Shown here in pieces: positions 62,853 to 64,000 of a DNA stretch of 64,000 nucleotides (the first letter of the stretch is position 1; every line of letters begins with the position of its first letter). The translations under genes were made by a program, and so were the position numbers. Source of the stretch: Marmoricola endophyticus (GTDB lineage Bacteria; Actinomycetota; Actinomycetes; Propionibacteriales; Nocardioidaceae); assembly GCF_014644415.1 (NCBI RefSeq), contig NZ_BMKQ01000001.1, positions 2,989,217 to 3,053,216 of the forward strand. The letters run 5' to 3'. The notes beneath the pieces were generated by a model. It searched no databases. It was not told the origin of the DNA and worked only from the letters and a program-made list of their open reading frames with translations.

Positions 62853-62874
62853 GCGAGGAACGGCTGTCGAGACC
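62828..62874 (+). repeat. Dispersed intergenic repeat, full copy
   Basis: GGTGGTCGAGC, CGAGCGCTAGCGAGG and GTCGAGACC in the same order and nearly the same spacing as in the complement of 20911-20959. The middle block contains the AGCGCT core. Confidence 0.65.
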
Positions 62875-62899
62875 GTCGACCGTGAGAGGAATGGCGACC

Positions 62900-63139
62900 T
62901 CAGCGCCGGTACGCGACCGCCTGGTGCGGCAGGACGCACAGCACGAACGCCGCGACCCAGCCGATGACGGTCCAGCCGAGCAGGAAGTTCAGCCAGAAGA
63001 TGCCCCACGCGTTGTGCTTGCCGCGCAGCGCCGAGATCATCCACGGCAGGAAGTAGCCCGCCGTCAGGATCGCCAGCACCACGCTGACGATGACGCTGAT
63101 CGGCCTGCCGCGCTTGTCGGTGACGACGTGGTAGCTCAC
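62900..63139 (-). CDS. Small superinfection-immunity-like membrane protein
   Basis: 79 residues from a GTG with AGGAA upstream. Two hydrophobic helices (about 14-34 and 47-70) flank a polar SALRGKHN loop, the layout of the Imm_superinfect family. In most chromosomes the function is unknown. No phage genes are nearby. Confidence 0.75.
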   Translation of the reverse strand: MSYHVVTDKRGRPISVIVSVVLAILTAGYFLPWMISALRGKHNAWGIFWLNFLLGWTVIGWVAAFVLCVLPHQAVAYRR

Positions 63140-63463
63140 GAGTTCCTCCCTGAACCGGCGGGAGTCGAGCCTATCGAGCAGCCGGTGACCGCTGCCGACC
63201 TCCGGTAGCCCCGTCCGTCACACGCTCACCAGCTCACCACGACGAGGTCGCACTCCCCATGGTGGGTACGCCGTGGGAAGCGCGACTTCGCCGTGGGAAG
63301 CGACTCACCCGGCCGGGCGTACGAGCCCGGCGCCTGCCGACGGCGCTCGAACGCAGCCGTCGACGTTCCGGCCCATGATGAGCCCTCCGAGGGGCGCGAA
63401 CGTCGCCGGCTGTGCTGGGAGAGTGGGCGCGTCGTTGCCGACGACGACCGGAAGGGAGCGCAC
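63140..63463. other. 324-bp intergenic region with a 13-bp direct repeat
   Basis: No coding frame is supported here. GCCGTGGGAAGCG occurs twice, at 63270-63282 and 63290-63302, exactly 20 bp apart (about two helical turns). It may be an operator for the nucleoside hydrolase gene that starts 160 bp downstream. Confidence 0.55.
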
Positions 63464-64000
63464 GTGAGCACGGAGAGCGTCCCGGCCGTTCCGGTCGTCC
63501 TCGACGTCGACACCGGCATCGACGACGCCCTCGCGATCCTGTACGCGTCGCACGAGCCGCGTCTGGACCTGCGCGCCGTATCGGCGGTGGTGGGGAACGT
63601 GCCGGTCGAGCAGGCCGCCGCCAACTCCCTCGCGGTGCTCGCGGCGGAGGCGCGAGTCGACGTACCCGTCGTCCGCGGCGCGGGGCGGACGCTCGCCGGA
63701 TCTGGCGCGAGGGTCGGGCCGACGAACCACGGGACCGACGGGCTGGGCGGAGTGCCGGTCACACCCGCGCAGCGCCCCGCCGAGGCGTCGGCGCCCGTCG
63801 AGGTGCTGGCGAGCGCGGGTCCTGCGTCGCTCGTGGCCTGCGCGCCGCTGACCAACGTCGCGGCGATGCTGGGCCACCCGCACGTCGAGCGTCTCGTCAT
63901 GGTCGGCGGGGAGCTCGTCGTCGAGGGCGAGCCGGAGTTCAACGTGGGTCACGACCCGCGCGCCACCGCGGCGGCGCTCGCCAGGGAGGTGCCGACCACG
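63464..64000 (+). CDS. Inosine/uridine-preferring nucleoside hydrolase (3' end outside window)
   Basis: 179 residues visible from a GTG preceded by GAAGGGAG. VLDVDTGIDDALAILYA is the calcium-binding signature at residues 12-28; NHGTDGLGG and PEFNVGHDPRATAAAL are further family motifs. The enzyme splits ribonucleosides into base and ribose for salvage. The frame is open at the window edge. Confidence 0.92.
   Translation, partial: MSTESVPAVPVVLDVDTGIDDALAILYASHEPRLDLRAVSAVVGNVPVEQAAANSLAVLAAEARVDVPVVRGAGRTLAGSGARVGPTNHGTDGLGGVPVTPAQRPAEASAPVEVLASAGPASLVACAPLTNVAAMLGHPHVERLVMVGGELVVEGEPEFNVGHDPRATAAALAREVPTT

Noticed and set aside
62900-63139. Prophage remnant because of the superinfection-immunity-like protein
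   Set aside because: No other phage, integrase or attachment site sequence is nearby; this small family is common in chromosomes.
1-64000. tRNA or rRNA genes
   Set aside because: No cloverleaf or rRNA segment was recognised by eye; a tRNAscan run would settle it.

Overview
The window is GC-rich throughout, with frequent GTG/TTG starts, many 1-4 bp start/stop overlaps and third positions almost always G or C. It carries mycofactocin genes, an NDMA-type methanol dehydrogenase and a SigK/RskA lipid locus. This points to an actinomycete; the overall make-up and a dispersed GTCGAGACC-ended repeat suggest Nocardioidaceae or a relative (inference, no marker gene is present).

Layout. (1) 1-11099: catabolism of cyclic ureides. 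An amidase (cut by the left edge), ATP-dependent hydantoinase A and B, an NmrA-like protein and a carbamate kinase form one operon. A CoA-transferase is divergent from a barbiturase/cyanuric-acid-hydrolase family enzyme and a fused carboxyltransferase. Three copies of a GGCA-N5-TGCC palindrome lie in front of these units and suggest one regulon. (2) 11240-28245: a mycofactocin and alcohol-oxidation locus: MftD-like FMN protein, SDR, DUF4242 protein, iron alcohol dehydrogenase, MadS/MadR-like two-component pair, MftM-like methyltransferase, VWA protein, MoxR ATPase, Mno-like methanol dehydrogenase, then mftA-mftB-mftC-mftE-mftF and a GAF-domain regulator. (3) 28211-40900: LysR/EamA pair, a polar amino acid ABC transporter, a form II CoxSLMG molybdenum hydroxylase operon, a GntR regulator and small housekeeping genes.

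(4) 41061-54513: a compact thiopeptide (pyritide) gene cluster. It has a 48-residue precursor ending in SCTTSGCACSSSSSSSS, a putative [4+2] pyridine synthase, a close relative of the thiostrepton-resistance 23S rRNA methyltransferase, two YcaO proteins, two E1-like partners (one fused to a nitroreductase), a further nitroreductase and a split LanB dehydratase. Precursor spacing and the resistance gene agree on a 26-membered macrocycle acting on the L11/23S rRNA site. This is the most novel part of the window.

(5) 54541-61688: a SigK/RskA-linked membrane-lipid operon (DUF1295, two CFA-synthase-like methyltransferases, an FAD oxidoreductase fused to DUF1365, anti-sigma, sigma). (6) 61920-64000: a PEP-mutase-family protein, an array of 32-bp palindromic repeats, a small membrane protein, and a nucleoside hydrolase cut by the right edge.
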